From: Arthrobacter sp. OV608
GTDB lineage: Bacteria > Actinomycetota > Actinomycetes > Actinomycetales > Micrococcaceae
Length of the DNA: 64,000 nucleotides
Direction of reading: 5' to 3'
Assembly (NCBI GenBank): GCA_900110595.1
Contig: FOEZ01000001.1
Location: forward strand, 310,001-374,000
A program made the translations under genes and the position numbers. The first letter of the stretch is position 1; each line of letters starts with the position of its first letter. This document shows, one piece after another, positions 51,574 to 59,957 of this stretch. The notes under the pieces were generated by a model. It was not told the origin of the DNA. It did not search any database and saw only the letters and a list, made by a program, of their open reading frames with translations.

Positions 51574-52553
51574 CGCATCAGGGCCGACTGCTCGGCAATG
51601 TCGTTCTCCACCATCATGCGAACAAGCTCATTGAAGGAGACCTTCGGCTTCCAGCCGAGCTTTTCCTGCGCCTTTGCGGCGTTTCCGATCAGCAGGTCAA
51701 CTTCAGCAGGACGCATGAAGCGCGGGTCCTGCCTGACATACTGCCGCCAATCATCAAGGCCCGCTGCATCGAATGCCGCTTGGAGAAGTTCTTCGATCGA
51801 ATGGGTTTCGCCGGTGGAAATGACGTAATCATCAGCCTCCGGCTGCTGGAGCATGAGCCACATGGCTTCGACGTAGTCCCCGGCAAAGCCCCAGTCACGC
51901 TTGGCGTCGAGGTTTCCGAGCACAATCTCGTTCTGCAGGCCCAGCTTGATGCGTGCAACGGCGAGAGAAACTTTACGGGTTACGAATTCGGGCCCGCGAC
52001 GCGGCGATTCATGGTTGAACAGGATGCCACTGGATGCGTGCATGCCGTAGGACTCGCGGTAATTGATGGTCATGTAGTGGCCGAATACCTTGGCGACCCC
52101 ATAGGGCGATCGAGGCCAGAGGAGGGTTTCCTCCGTTTGAGGCACCTGCTGGACCTTGCCGAACATCTCGGAGGAGGACGCCTGGTAGAAACGCACCTTG
52201 GAGATGTCATCACCGGCGTAAAGACGCGTAGCTTCGAGCATGTTCAGGACGCCCTTGCCCGTCACATCACTGGTCAGTGAGGCGTTTTCCCAGGAATAGG
52301 CCACGAAGGAGATTGCCCCGAGGTTGTACACCTCGTCGGGCTGAGCGATGCCGAGCACCCGCACCAGTGAGGAGACATCCGTCAGATCCCCGGTCAGCAG
52401 CTTGACTTCAGGAACGGTCTGGCGGACCAGGTCGTGCTTCGGGTTGTTCTGTCCCCGGATGAGGCCAAACACTTCGTAGCCCTTCGAGACAAGAAGCTCG
52501 GCGAGGTACAGGCCGTCCTGGCCAGTGATTCCGGTAATTAGCGCACGGGGCAT
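51570..52553 (-). CDS. gmd: GDP-mannose 4,6-dehydratase
   Basis: This 327-residue enzyme converts GDP-mannose to GDP-4-keto-6-deoxymannose. It has [15 protein letters not shown] at residues 7-21, the catalytic SSSEMFGKV (Ser-Glu) and [12 protein letters not shown] (Tyr-x3-Lys), [17 protein letters not shown] and [19 protein letters not shown]. Length is near the usual. The start is ATG 52553 with GGAAAGG-like sequence (AAGGACCTTTCC) upstream. It overlaps the second dehydratase-like gene and is preceded by the GT4 gene after 81 bp. Downstream steps to GDP-rhamnose, GDP-fucose or GDP-6-deoxytalose need a reductase that is not clearly identified. Confidence 0.93.
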   Translation of the reverse strand: MPRALITGITGQDGLYLAELLVSKGYEVFGLIRGQNNPKHDLVRQTVPEVKLLTGDLTDVSSLVRVLGIAQPDEVYNLGAISFVAYSWENASLTSDVTGKGVLNMLEATRLYAGDDISKVRFYQASSSEMFGKVQQVPQTEETLLWPRSPYGVAKVFGHYMTINYRESYGMHASSGILFNHESPRRGPEFVTRKVSLAVARIKLGLQNEIVLGNLDAKRDWGFAGDYVEAMWLMLQQPEADDYVISTGETHSIEELLQAAFDAAGLDDWRQYVRQDPRFMRPAEVDLLIGNAAKAQEKLGWKPKVSFNELVRMMVENDIAEQSALMR

Positions 52554-52634
52554 GGAAAGGTCCTTAGATATTGTTTGCTGGGCTTATGCCACTATATATG
52601 GCGGGCGAATTGACCCGGGGAGCCGTCGGCTGGC

Positions 52635-53786
52635 TCAGGCTGCGGAGCTGTCCCTGGTACGCCGGTTGAAGGCGTAGCGGTAGGCCTGCTCGTGAACTTC
52701 GGCGCAGTGCTTCCAAGTGAACTTCTGTACCTGCCGCAATCCAAGCGTTTGCAATTCTTCCGTCCTGGCTATGGCGGTCCGGACTGCGGATGCAATGGCC
52801 TCAGGGTCTTCAGGATCGAAGAGAACGGCTGCGTCACCGACTATTTCGGGCAAGGACCCCGCCGTGGAGCTCGCCACAGGGCACCCGGAGGCCATCGCTT
52901 CCAGCGGAGGGAGCCCAAAGCCCTCATAGAGACTTGGGAAGACCATACAGGCGGCGGTCCGGTACAGTTCCCTGAGCTCGGCCAACGGCACGAGGCCCCG
53001 AACTTCAACGTTGGCAGGGATATCCGTGAGCGTCTCGAGTGCTCCGCCGGTCAGTATGAGGCGCAGCTCAGGGTCCGAGACAGCGAGCAGTTTCATGGCC
53101 TCGAAGAGGGTGGCATGGTTCTTATGCTTCCAGCCCCTCGCCGGGTACATGATGAACTTGCCACGTTGTCCCAGGTTCGGCGTGAACTCTTTTGCGTCGA
53201 CGCCAAGGTGCGCTGTAAAGATCTTCTCCGGATCGATTCCCAGATGGTTGACGATGCTCTCCTTCGCGAAGTCGCTGATAGTGACGATCGCATCCGCATC
53301 GCGGGCCGCTTTTTCATAAAAGACTTTGCGGTAGAGCTTGTCGGCCGGACCAAAAAGCTCCGGGAGGTCAAGGTGCTGTACGTCGAGCAGGGTCTGGACG
53401 AACGGTGTTTCCTTGGCCGGCTTAGGCAGCGGGACGGTGAACGGAACGTGGAAGACATCCATAGGACGCATTGAACCGAGGATGGACTTCCTCTTGATCA
53501 TCCCCTTGGCCAGTGTGGCCAGTCGTTGACCGGTGGAAGAGCCTCCGGCGAGCCCGGGAACCACTATTTCGTCCGTCCCCTCTGAGAAACCCCGTGCTGC
53601 ACCGTTGACGTAGCAGGTTGCCTTGACCGTGTTCGATGCAGCAAGTTGGCGCGTGAGCTCACGGGCGTAGGTCTCGCTGCCGCCCATCCCTCCCGGGACG
53701 AGAGTGAGCATGGAAACGCCCACGTTCAGCACCTTGCTGGACTCGTCTTGTGGGCGGTGCGGCAGGGCGGAATCAGGGTTTGTCAT
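52635..53786 (-). CDS. Family 4 glycosyltransferase
   Basis: This 383-residue GT-B enzyme starts at ATG 53786 (MTNPDSALPHRPQ). GGMGGSETYARELTRQLA marks the N-terminal domain, DAIVTISDFAKESIV is typical of retaining mannosyl or rhamnosyl enzymes, and the donor site is PSLYEGFGLPPLEAMASG with the E-x7-E motif. A minus-strand TAGGAT box (53794-53799) ends 7 nt before the ATG, so it may be leaderless, although AGGA in the same place could act as a ribosome site. It is divergent from galE and precedes the two dehydratase-like genes, so it may use the GDP-deoxysugar. Confidence 0.9.
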   Translation of the reverse strand: MTNPDSALPHRPQDESSKVLNVGVSMLTLVPGGMGGSETYARELTRQLAASNTVKATCYVNGAARGFSEGTDEIVVPGLAGGSSTGQRLATLAKGMIKRKSILGSMRPMDVFHVPFTVPLPKPAKETPFVQTLLDVQHLDLPELFGPADKLYRKVFYEKAARDADAIVTISDFAKESIVNHLGIDPEKIFTAHLGVDAKEFTPNLGQRGKFIMYPARGWKHKNHATLFEAMKLLAVSDPELRLILTGGALETLTDIPANVEVRGLVPLAELRELYRTAACMVFPSLYEGFGLPPLEAMASGCPVASSTAGSLPEIVGDAAVLFDPEDPEAIASAVRTAIARTEELQTLGLRQVQKFTWKHCAEVHEQAYRYAFNRRTRDSSAA

Positions 53787-53862
53787 GCTGAACATCCTAG
53801 CGTCGGGGCTAACCTGCCACCTCGGACCCGGCGGCGCTTGCTGTCGGCACTGATGGCCACCC

Positions 53863-53868
53863 TAGACT
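53863..53868 (+). promoter_or_regulatory. Candidate leaderless -10 box for galE
   Basis: TAGACT ends 7 nt before ATG 53876, with TTGCTG at 53838-53843 as a possible -35 (19-bp spacer). No ribosome site is seen. Confidence 0.5.
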
Positions 53869-53875
53869 GTTGTGC

Positions 53876-54895
53876 ATGAAGATATTGGTCACCGGTGGCG
53901 CCGGCTACATCGGATCGCACACGACACTCTGCCTCCTTGAAGAGGGCCACGACGTCGTAGTGGTCGATAACCTGTTGAACTCGAGCCCCGAATCATTGCG
54001 CAGGGTCGAAGAGTTGACGGGCAAGCCGGTTGATTTCCGGGAGCTGGATCTGCTGGACGGTGCCGCCATCGACAAGGTTTTCGCTGAGGGCGGCTTCGAT
54101 GCTGTAGTGCACTTTGCGGGGCTCAAAGCGGTAGGTGAGTCCGTTGAAAAGCCCTTGATGTACTACAAGAACAATGTTGTGGGGACGCTTAACCTGTTGG
54201 AGAGCATGGAAGGAGCAGGCGTCCGCCGCCTGGTGTTCAGTTCTTCCGCCACGGTTTATGGGGCTTCGGAGGAGGTCCCGCTGATCGAAAAATCGCCTTT
54301 GGACGCCACTAATCCCTATGGTCGGACCAAAGAGCAGATCGAGGATATCCTCTCGGATCTTGGCGCAGCCAGCCCGAACTGGAGCATTGCCTTGCTCCGT
54401 TACTTCAACCCTGTGGGGGCCCACGAATCGGGCCTCATCGGCGAGGACCCACAGGGCACCCCCAACAATTTGCTCCCATTTGTGGCACAAGTCGCCGTCG
54501 GCCGGCGCGACAAGGTGCTCGTGTTCGGCAACGACTATCCCACGCCGGACGGTACCGGTGTCCGTGATTACATCCACGTCATGGATCTTGCTGCGGGTCA
54601 CTTGGCCGCCCTTAAATATGTAGCGGCGAAAGACGGTGTGTTCCGCTGGAATCTGGGGACTGGCCGTGGATCATCAGTGCTGGAAGTCATAGAGGCTTTC
54701 GGGGCGGCCGCTGGCAGGTCCATCCCCTATGAGTTTGCGCCGCGACGGCCGGGGGACGCGGCCGTCAGCTACGCCGATCCGTCTGCTGCGCTTGCAGATC
54801 TGGGTTGGTCGGCACGCAGGAACCTCCAGCAGATGTGCCAGGACCATTGGCGCTGGCAGGAAAACAACCCCATGGGATACCAGCAGACGGTTTGA
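53876..54895 (+). CDS. galE: UDP-glucose 4-epimerase
   Basis: This 339-residue epimerase interconverts UDP-glucose and UDP-galactose and probably feeds glf. The start is ATG 53876 (MKILVTGGAGYIGSHT); a TTG two codons earlier is possible. The NAD-binding GGAGYIG motif, the FSSSATVYG segment with the catalytic Ser, NPYGRTKEQIED (Tyr-x3-Lys), YFNPVGAHESGLIGEDP and RDYIHVMDLAAGH are all family signatures. It stands alone on the plus strand at the right edge of the polysaccharide region, 177 bp before cpaF. Confidence 0.95.
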   Translation: MKILVTGGAGYIGSHTTLCLLEEGHDVVVVDNLLNSSPESLRRVEELTGKPVDFRELDLLDGAAIDKVFAEGGFDAVVHFAGLKAVGESVEKPLMYYKNNVVGTLNLLESMEGAGVRRLVFSSSATVYGASEEVPLIEKSPLDATNPYGRTKEQIEDILSDLGAASPNWSIALLRYFNPVGAHESGLIGEDPQGTPNNLLPFVAQVAVGRRDKVLVFGNDYPTPDGTGVRDYIHVMDLAAGHLAALKYVAAKDGVFRWNLGTGRGSSVLEVIEAFGAAAGRSIPYEFAPRRPGDAAVSYADPSAALADLGWSARRNLQQMCQDHWRWQENNPMGYQQTV

Positions 54896-54960
54896 ACCCA
54901 ATTCGGGAGCGCAACGACCGCGAGCCGTGGGCTCCAGCAGGGCGCCCTCAGCGGCCTTCG

Positions 54961-54994
54961 GGATAATTATCCACAAGTGACGCAGATATGACTT
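54961..54994 (+). promoter_or_regulatory. Candidate promoter/operator of the cpaF operon
   Basis: The 12-bp palindrome GGATAATTATCC (54961-54972) overlaps TTATCCACAA (54967-54976), and ATATGACTT follows at 54986-54994. The last two elements also occur upstream of the cpaB-cpaE operon (16669-16704), with a 17-nt instead of a 9-nt gap. They lie about 80-110 bp before the cpaF ATG. Confidence 0.45.
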
Positions 54995-55072
54995 GGCAGC
55001 GTGTTGTAGGCTCCTTAGGCTTTACCCAGTTGCACTGCCTCCGCCGGGGGCGGCAGTTGTATTGGGGAACAC

Positions 55073-56296
55073 ATGGACGCGCTGGCAATTGTAGAGGACG
55101 AAGTCCGCGAGCTGATCCGACGCCGGGGGCTTGATCCCCTGCACCAGGCCGGAGAAGTTCGCCGCCTGGTTGAGGCAGCAGTAACGGATTACGACGAACG
55201 TGCTCTGATGGGCCCGCTGCCTCCCATTGGTCCCTTGGAGGCGGCGCGGAAGTTCCTCTTTGACGCGGTCGCCGGATTCGGCGTCCTGCAGCCGCTGCTG
55301 GACGATCCAACGATTGAGGAAGTCTGGATCAACGCCCCCAACGAGATCTATGTCGCCAGGAACGGCGAATCGGAGTTAACCTCGCTCAGCCTGACGGAGC
55401 AACAGGTGCGGGACCTGGTGGAGCGCATGCTCAAGAGCTCCGGGCGACGACTGGATATGTCGTCACCCTTTGTTGATGCAGCACTTCCTGACGGATCCAG
55501 GCTCCACGTGGTCATCCCGGATGTGACACGGCGGCATTGGGCAGTCAACATCAGGAAGTTCGTCGTCAAGGCAAGCAGGCTCGAGCACCTGGTGGAGCTT
55601 GGCACCCTGACTCCCCAAGCGGCCCGTTTCCTCGGCGCCGCAGTTTCCAGCGGGCTCAACATCCTCGTCTCGGGAGCAACGCAGGCCGGGAAAACCACGA
55701 TGCTGAACTGCCTCGCAGCGAGCATCGGGAGCCGGGAACGTGTCATCACGGTGGAAGAGATCTTTGAACTGCAGTTCCCCTTGCGGGACGTTGTTGGTTT
55801 GCAGTGCCGCCAGCCCAACCTTGAAGGCGAAGGCGAAATTCCGCTGCGCCGGCTCGTCAAGGAAGCTCTCCGAATGCGTCCTGACCGGCTGGTTGTAGGA
55901 GAAGTCCGGGAAGCCGAAAGCCTCGACATGCTCATAGCCTTGAATTCAGGCTTGCCGGGAATGTGCACTGTCCACGCAAACTCAGCCCATGACGCCGTCA
56001 CGAAAATTTGTACACTTCCACTTCTGGCAGGCGAGAACATATCTTCCGCCTTCGTGGTCCCGACAGTCGCGTCCTGCATTGACCTGGTGGTCCATTGCAG
56101 CCGCCGGGCGGACGGACGCCGGGAAGTTACCGAAATCCTTTCGCTGGGCCGGCGTGTGGAGAACGGGATTATCGAATCATCTCCAGTGTTCACCGTCGTC
56201 GAAGGTGCGCTGCAGCCACGCACCAGCTCGATGCCCGCGCAGGAGAAGTTCTCTAAGGCAGGTTATGACGTCGCCGCGCTGCTGGATGCGCGATGA
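55073..56296 (+). CDS. cpaF: Tad/Flp pilus motor ATPase CpaF (TadA)
   Basis: This 407-residue secretion ATPase powers pilus assembly. The start is ATG 55073 behind GGGGAAC. The N-terminal helical domain (1-110) precedes DPTIEEVWINAPNEIYV. The ATPase core has Walker A GATQAGKTT at about 201-209, an Asp box in ITVEEIFELQF, and the Walker B-like RMRPDRLVVGEVREAE with His box TVHANSAHDAV. This is the family layout. The stop overlaps the tadB ATG. It is the first gene of the second tad half, 36 kb from cpaB-cpaE. Confidence 0.94.
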   Translation: MDALAIVEDEVRELIRRRGLDPLHQAGEVRRLVEAAVTDYDERALMGPLPPIGPLEAARKFLFDAVAGFGVLQPLLDDPTIEEVWINAPNEIYVARNGESELTSLSLTEQQVRDLVERMLKSSGRRLDMSSPFVDAALPDGSRLHVVIPDVTRRHWAVNIRKFVVKASRLEHLVELGTLTPQAARFLGAAVSSGLNILVSGATQAGKTTMLNCLAASIGSRERVITVEEIFELQFPLRDVVGLQCRQPNLEGEGEIPLRRLVKEALRMRPDRLVVGEVREAESLDMLIALNSGLPGMCTVHANSAHDAVTKICTLPLLAGENISSAFVVPTVASCIDLVVHCSRRADGRREVTEILSLGRRVENGIIESSPVFTVVEGALQPRTSSMPAQEKFSKAGYDVAALLDAR

Positions 56297-57150
56297 TGTC
56301 GGCCCTTCTTGGAGTTACGGCCGGAACAGGGCTTTTCCTGATCTGGTGGTCCTTCTGGGAGTCGCCGAAACCGGCAGTTCCTAAAGAAAAAGCGAGCCGC
56401 CTCGCGGACCTCCTCGCCGGGGCCGGCATCGAGAAAGTGTCGCCCACTGGCCTCCTTGGCTCGTGTGCGGGCCTGGGATTTTTCGTCGCCCTGATCTTTT
56501 TCGCTGTTACCCGTTCGTGGCCGATCTCCTTCTGCTTCGGCCTCTTCGGCGCCTGGCTGCCCATCACGGGCCTTCGCTGGAAGGCAAAGCGGAGGAGCGC
56601 ATTGCTGGGCACCCTGTGGCCTGATGTCGTGGACCACCTGCGTTCCGCCATCCGGGCCGGGTTGCCGCTTCCGGAAGCCCTGATCCAGCTGGGTGACAAA
56701 GGACCCGAAGGGTTGCGGCACGTTTTCCGTGACTTCGGAGCCGACTACCGGGCCGGCGGCCAATTCGAAGCATCTCTCAACCAACTCAAGCACCGGCTCG
56801 CTGATCCGGTAGCAGACCGGATCGTCGAAGCCCTCCGCCTGACACGGGAAGTTGGTGGCTCGGACCTTGGCAAGCTCCTCGGGACTTTGGCAGAGTTTCT
56901 GCGGGAAAATGCGCGAACGCGGAGCGAGTTGGAAGCCCGGCAGTCCTGGACCATCAATGCGGCAAGGCTCGCCGTTGCAGCGCCTTGGATTGTCATGATG
57001 CTGTTGGCAACAAGACCGGAGGCAGTGCAGGCCTACAACACTCCAGTGGGCGCCGCCGTCCTGCTTGGCGGGCTGGTCGTCTCCCTGGTTTGCTACTCCA
57101 TCATGCTTCGGATCGGTGCGCTGCCGCAGGATGAGAGGGTGCTCAGGTGA
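56293..57150 (+). CDS. tadB: Tad pilus inner-membrane protein TadB (GspF family)
   Basis: This 285-residue protein belongs to the type II secretion F family and forms the membrane platform with TadC. Membrane segments appear near the N-terminus (LLGVTAGTGLFLIWWSFW and LLGSCAGLGFFVALIFF, then PISFCFGLFGAWLPITGL) and near the C-terminus (AAVLLGGLVVSLVCYSIM). The central cytoplasmic GspF helices include DHLRSAIRAGLPLPEALIQLG and GGSDLGKLLGTLAEFLREN. Start and stop overlap both neighbours (ATGA, GTGA), so the operon is tightly coupled. Confidence 0.88.
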   Translation: MMSALLGVTAGTGLFLIWWSFWESPKPAVPKEKASRLADLLAGAGIEKVSPTGLLGSCAGLGFFVALIFFAVTRSWPISFCFGLFGAWLPITGLRWKAKRRSALLGTLWPDVVDHLRSAIRAGLPLPEALIQLGDKGPEGLRHVFRDFGADYRAGGQFEASLNQLKHRLADPVADRIVEALRLTREVGGSDLGKLLGTLAEFLRENARTRSELEARQSWTINAARLAVAAPWIVMMLLATRPEAVQAYNTPVGAAVLLGGLVVSLVCYSIMLRIGALPQDERVLR

Positions 57151-58088
57151 TGGATATTTCGCCTCCCGCTGTTGTCTGCGGAGTGGTGATGGCGTTAGGC
57201 CTGTGGCTCACCCTTTTCCGTTCTCCCTGGATGCGTGCTGTTACGCTGTCGCAGCGCATCGAGCCGCAGCTGAAATCGCAAAATCTTGAGTCAAGGCTGC
57301 TCCGCAGCGCGGACCAGAACGTCACCCCTTTTGGTCCCCTGGAACGGATTCTTCGCCCGCTGCTGCGCGACGGACTTTCCGCACTTGGCAGGCTAAACCC
57401 GGTGTCCAGGGCTACGGCTCGAAGACTGGCCCAGGCCGGAATCAACAAGTCACCGGTGGATTTCCGGGCCGAGCAGCTGTTATGGGCAGCGACCGGGTTC
57501 GCTGCATCAATCGCCCTTATTGTCCTTGGTGCGGCTTCCGGAAGATTTAATGCATTGCTGGCCGCGGTGGCCGTGCTGGGATGTGCCGTCGGCGGCTTCA
57601 TGTTCCGCGACTACTGGCTGGGCGTCCAAATAAAGCGCAGGGAGTCGAGGATGATGGCAGAATTCCCAAGCCTTGCTGAACTTATGGCATTGGCCGTCAG
57701 CGCAGGGGAAAGCGCCACTGGCGCTTTGGACCGCGTCTGCCGCAGCGCCAGGGGTGAACTCACGAAGGAGTTCTCGAAGGTTCTTGCCGAAACCAGGGCA
57801 GGTAAACCCTTGGTCCAGGCGCTCCAGGAATTCTCATCACGAACAGACCTCGCGCCGCTGGTCCGGTTCGTCGACGGGATCGTCGTGGCTGTCGAGCGGG
57901 GTACTCCCTTGGCCGACGTGCTCCGTGCGCAGGCACAGGACGTCCGGGATACGGCCAAGCGCGACCTGATGGAGGCCGCGGGAAAGAAAGAGATTGCCAT
58001 GATGGTGCCGCTTGTCTTTGGGGTGTTGCCCTTGACCGTGGTCTTTGCGGTCTTTCCCGGCATCGCGGCGATCAACCTCGGATTTTGA
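57147..58088 (+). CDS. tadC: Tad pilus inner-membrane protein TadC (GspF family)
   Basis: This 313-residue partner of TadB begins at GTG 57147, overlapping the tadB stop. It has one N-terminal segment (VVCGVVMALGLWLTLFRSPW), two central segments (LLWAATGFAASIALIVLGA and LLAAVAVLGCAVGGFMF), the GspF helix core (EFPSLAELMALAVSAGESAT, then GTPLADVLRAQAQDVRDTAKRD), and a C-terminal span (VPLVFGVLPLTVVFAVFPG). The family assignment is solid. It is followed after 64 bp by the small pilin-like gene. Confidence 0.88.
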   Translation: MMDISPPAVVCGVVMALGLWLTLFRSPWMRAVTLSQRIEPQLKSQNLESRLLRSADQNVTPFGPLERILRPLLRDGLSALGRLNPVSRATARRLAQAGINKSPVDFRAEQLLWAATGFAASIALIVLGAASGRFNALLAAVAVLGCAVGGFMFRDYWLGVQIKRRESRMMAEFPSLAELMALAVSAGESATGALDRVCRSARGELTKEFSKVLAETRAGKPLVQALQEFSSRTDLAPLVRFVDGIVVAVERGTPLADVLRAQAQDVRDTAKRDLMEAAGKKEIAMMVPLVFGVLPLTVVFAVFPGIAAINLGF

Positions 58089-58152
58089 CGGCAAGACAAA
58101 ATCCACGAAGAAAAACCAACAGTCGAAATATCAAGCAGGAATTAGGACGGAA

Positions 58153-58452
58153 ATGATGGAGAAAATGGGGATTCGCTGCATGGTGCTGTTCCTGTCACTT
58201 ACGGCAGCGCTGCTTCCGGGCGTGAGCGCCGGAAAGCGTAGGAGACTGCAAGTCGGGACAAGCCAAGACCAGCTGCCAGTAGGCGGCCCCGTCAGAAGGA
58301 CCAAACACGTCGATAATCCCGAGCGGGGCGACGTTCCTGGCTGGGTCATGATCACGTTGATGTCGGCAGTATTGGTTGCCGCGCTGCTGGCGCTCGCGGG
58401 TCCCGCGCTGGAAGCCATGTTCAATCAGGCGATGGACAAGGTCGGAAGCTAG
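58153..58452 (+). CDS. Small pilin-like membrane protein
   Basis: The 99-residue product starts at ATG 58153 behind AGGACGG. An N-terminal hydrophobic segment with a possible signal-peptide end (MVLFLSLTAALLPGVSAG) precedes a polar middle (about 25-60) and a second hydrophobic helix (VMITLMSAVLVAALLALAGPAL) near the C-terminus. The genomic place between tadC and tadE is where the Flp pilin lies. Flp-like proteins carry G-x4-E processing sites; here DVPGWVMIT has Gly but no Glu at +5. It may be an actinobacterial pilin variant. The role is inferred from position. Confidence 0.7.
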   Translation: MMEKMGIRCMVLFLSLTAALLPGVSAGKRRRLQVGTSQDQLPVGGPVRRTKHVDNPERGDVPGWVMITLMSAVLVAALLALAGPALEAMFNQAMDKVGS

Positions 58453-58455
58453 GCT

Positions 58456-58917
58456 GTGTCGCCGTCTGCCCGCGGCGGGGCCAACGACTACGCCCTGGAC
58501 AGCAGACGAAAAAGCTTTGCGCAGGGCGGGGTCAAGCCGGAAGCCGAGCCCGGCGAGCGGGGCTCGGCCGTGGTCGACTTTGTCCTAGTGGGCAGCCTGC
58601 TCACCTTGTTTTTCCTCGCGATCATCCAGTTGACCCTGGTCCTGCATGTAAGGAATACGTTGATCGATGCTGCGGCATCGGGGGCCCGTTATGGAACGCT
58701 CGCTGACCGTGGTGCCGGTGATGCCGAGGAACGTACCCGCAGCCTGATCCAGGCCGCCCTAAACACAGGGTTTGCGGAACAAGTCAGCACCAGTGAGGTC
58801 ACCTATCAGGGCCTGCGGACCCTCGAGGTGACGGTCCGGGCGCCGATGCCGGTGATCGGACTTATCGGACCCCGCGACATGCTGGAGGTGAAGGGCCATG
58901 CCGCGATGCAACCGTGA
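58456..58917 (+). CDS. TadE-like pseudopilin
   Basis: The 153-residue protein starts at GTG 58456, 3 bp after the pilin-like gene. After a basic/polar N-terminus of about 34 residues, the TadE domain opens with GSAVVDFVLVGSLLTLFFLA, a prepilin-like Gly followed by a hydrophobic helix. The +5 position carries Asp rather than the usual Glu. LHVRNTLIDAAASGARYGTLAD is characteristic. TadE proteins are minor pilin-like components processed by the prepilin peptidase. Its end overlaps the next gene by 20 bp. Confidence 0.86.
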   Translation: MSPSARGGANDYALDSRRKSFAQGGVKPEAEPGERGSAVVDFVLVGSLLTLFFLAIIQLTLVLHVRNTLIDAAASGARYGTLADRGAGDAEERTRSLIQAALNTGFAEQVSTSEVTYQGLRTLEVTVRAPMPVIGLIGPRDMLEVKGHAAMQP

Positions 58918-59410
58918 ATCCACCCGGCTTCGCTTCCGCGCCCGGCTGCGGGAAAGCCTATGCCAGGGTCCAGGAAGCTGGCAGTCGGGCGCCCACCAGC
59001 ACGAACGGGGGAGCGCCGTGGTTGAGTTCACCTTTCTCGCGCTCCTGCTGATGGTTCCGTTGGTGTACTTCATCATCACCATGAGCCAGATCCAGGGCGG
59101 TTCCTTTGCCGTGGTCGGTGCGGCAGACCAGGCGGCCAAGGTCTACATCGCCCAGCCTGATGCTGCCACCGCCCAGGCTGCCGCCGAACAGGCCGTGGCG
59201 ATCGCGCTGGCCGATTTCGGACATCCGCCTGAAGGGGCCCGGGTGGCAACAACGTGTACTCCGGCAGACTGCCAGGCTGCCGGAAGCACTGTCACCGTGA
59301 CTGTGAACCTGACAGTGCCGCTCCCGTTCCTGCCTTTCAACGATGGCTTCCGGCTCAGCGCCAGCGAAGTGGAGGCGTCGTCCACTCAACTCGTGGGCAG
59401 ATACCGGTGA
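58898..59410 (+). CDS. Second TadE-like pseudopilin
   Basis: The 170-residue product starts at ATG 58898 and overlaps the previous gene. An Arg-rich N-terminus of about 40 residues leads to ERGSAVVEFTFLALLLMVPLV, where Gly and Glu at +5 form a complete type IV prepilin-like processing site. The extracytoplasmic part has two Cys residues (TTCTPADCQ), possibly a disulfide. It is another minor pilin component, overlapping the TadG-like gene by GTGA. Confidence 0.84.
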   Translation: MPRCNRESTRLRFRARLRESLCQGPGSWQSGAHQHERGSAVVEFTFLALLLMVPLVYFIITMSQIQGGSFAVVGAADQAAKVYIAQPDAATAQAAAEQAVAIALADFGHPPEGARVATTCTPADCQAAGSTVTVTVNLTVPLPFLPFNDGFRLSASEVEASSTQLVGRYR

Positions 59411-59853
59411 GAAAACATCCAACGAACGAAGACGGCCAGATGATGGTGATGATCCTTGGCTACGTTGTGCTGGCCTTGCTGGTGACTACAGTGGTCATCG
59501 GAATCTCCTCGGTGTACCTCGAACATAAGCGTCTGCTGTCCTTGGCCGACGGCGCCTCCGTCGCGGCGGCGGACAGCTACACGCTGGGCGAAGCGGCAAC
59601 GCAGGGCGGCAGTCCGTCGGCGGTTCTCAGCTCAGCCAGGGTCAGGAACGTGGCAGCCGACTTTGTGTCGAGGAGCCCCGCCTCGCAGCGCTTTGACGGG
59701 CTCGCCGTCGCGGGGACGACCGGCACACCTGATGGATCCACCGCCGTCGTGGTGCTCACGGCCGTAGTGCACCCGCCTGTGGTGAACTTCCTGATGCCCG
59801 CCGGGATAACCATCGAGGCGACCTCCACCGCACGCTCCCGGCTCACCCGTTGA
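59407..59853 (+). CDS. TadG-like pilus protein
   Basis: This 148-residue protein begins at GTG 59407 (VRKHPTNEDGQMMVMILGY), overlapping the previous stop. A single N-terminal hydrophobic segment (VMILGYVVLALLVTTVVIGI) is followed by LEHKRLLSLADGASVAAADSY, the typical TadG/helical start. The rest is beta-rich and extracytoplasmic. It lacks the large VWA domain of full TadG proteins, as is common in actinobacterial loci. It is the last gene of the tad operon. A weak GCCCT/AGGGC hairpin lies at 59856-59872. Confidence 0.8.
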   Translation: MRKHPTNEDGQMMVMILGYVVLALLVTTVVIGISSVYLEHKRLLSLADGASVAAADSYTLGEAATQGGSPSAVLSSARVRNVAADFVSRSPASQRFDGLAVAGTTGTPDGSTAVVVLTAVVHPPVVNFLMPAGITIEATSTARSRLTR

Positions 59854-59942
59854 CGGCCCTAATGGTCAGGGCTCGGAAAGTGCGAACTATGTGCTGCAGG
59901 CCGAGGGGACAGCAGCCAGGATCAGGCCCTTCCCGGATAGCG

Positions 59943-59948
59943 TAGGCT
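59943..59948 (+). promoter_or_regulatory. Candidate -10 box for prfB
   Basis: TAGGCT ends 9 nt before ATG 59958, and the intervening TAAACAACC has no ribosome site. The mRNA is likely leaderless or nearly so. Confidence 0.45.
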
Positions 59949-59957
59949 TAAACAACC

